A DNA stretch of 64,000 nt from Fervidobacterium changbaicum (GTDB taxonomy: Bacteria > Thermotogota > Thermotogae > Thermotogales > Fervidobacteriaceae): contig NZ_CP026721.1 in NCBI RefSeq assembly GCF_004117075.1, positions 1,674,001-1,738,000 on the forward strand, in the 5' to 3' direction. Of this stretch, positions 63,955 to 64,000 are shown in pieces. The translations under genes and the position numbers were made by a program. Position 1 is the first letter of the stretch; each line of letters starts with the position of its first letter. The notes under the pieces were generated by a model. It was not told the DNA's origin. It searched no databases and worked only from the letters and a program-made list of their open reading frames with translations.

Positions 63955-64000
63955 ATGGATAACTTCCCTGTTTTCGTCGGCATCGATGTTTCCAAGGATA
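63955..64000 (+). CDS. IS110-family recombinase, N-terminal fragment (partial)
   Basis: 15 residues are visible: MDNFPVFVGIDVSKD, with the first catalytic Asp of the DEDD RuvC-like domain in GIDVSKD, the standard N-terminus of IS110 transposases. AAAGGAGG precedes ATG 63955. The rest is outside the window. Confidence 0.85.
   Translation, partial: MDNFPVFVGIDVSKD

Larger units (their letters stand above)
63770..64000 (+). mobile_element. IS110-family element, left end (truncated by the window)
   Basis: A non-coding left end with a -10 TATAAA (63770-63775) and no convincing -35, followed by a structured RNA region and the start of a DEDD recombinase. Right end lies outside. Left-end position is uncertain by some tens of bases. 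Confidence 0.7.

Overview
The window reads as a chromosomal segment from a thermophilic bacterium of the order Thermotogales, most likely Fervidobacterium. This is an inference from gene content and protein style: a MinD/MinE, FtsY and MnmA cluster, an L10-L12-RpoB-RpoC block, an rsmH-ftsL-ftsI cluster without mraZ, an FeS ferredoxin, and outer-envelope beta-barrel proteins. AT content is moderate and TTG/GTG starts are frequent behind strong Shine-Dalgarno sequences of the AGGAGGTG type. No rRNA and no CRISPR array were seen; one tRNA (Leu, CAG) is present.

Layout. 1-9.9 kb: a dense plus-strand run of housekeeping genes (minD end, minE, a lipoprotein, an RsmJ-like methyltransferase, ftsY, DUF2225, a LysM/degenerate-M23/3D cell-wall protein, Rrf2 regulator, mnmA, hpt, an LCP protein, two envelope proteins). 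9.9-13 kb: tRNA-Leu, a WecG/TagA glycosyltransferase, rsmG, a Gfo/Idh oxidoreductase and queD. 13-20 kb: an accessory region on the minus strand with an LRR lipoprotein, a decayed paralogue and an 834-residue Ig/propeller lipoprotein. Each sits behind a copy of the same roughly 250-nt structured 5' leader. 20-21.7 kb: an IS1182-type insertion sequence that landed in the terminator hairpin downstream of rpoC. 21.7-35 kb: rpoC, rpoB, rplL and rplJ with an L10 leader, then ftsI, ftsL and rsmH (all minus strand). 35-38 kb: carbamate kinase, phosphate butyryltransferase and an M55 D-aminopeptidase operon. 38-40 kb: dnaA with a possible oriC, and ferredoxin. 40-48.6 kb: a nucleoside-type ABC importer (large membrane protein, BMP binding protein, ATPase, two permeases). 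An IscB element with its omega-RNA has inserted between the two permease genes. 48.6-49.7 kb: YjbQ and HU. 49.7-56.8 kb: a minus-strand signalling/envelope operon (CHASE2-adenylate cyclase, degenerate HD-GYP, DUF3307 membrane protein, FecR-beta-barrel protein, GAF-HD-GYP). 56.9-60.2 kb: a second YjbQ, a sigma-54-type activator and an MFS transporter. 60.2-63.6 kb: a lipoprotein and a 903-residue secreted propeller/dockerin-like protein. 63.77 kb to the end: the left end of an IS110-family element with a structured non-coding RNA region (candidate bridge RNA) and the first codons of its recombinase.

Most notable: two different RNA-guided mobile systems lie within 18 kb of each other (IscB/omega-RNA at 46-47.6 kb and IS110/bridge RNA at 63.8 kb). 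In addition, a thrice-repeated leader with conserved potential secondary structure precedes unrelated surface lipoproteins at 14.8, 16.2 and 19.5 kb, which I cannot match to a known riboswitch class. The IscB element seems to have replaced the end of an ABC permease gene with omega-RNA sequence, so the importer operon and the omega-RNA are physically fused.
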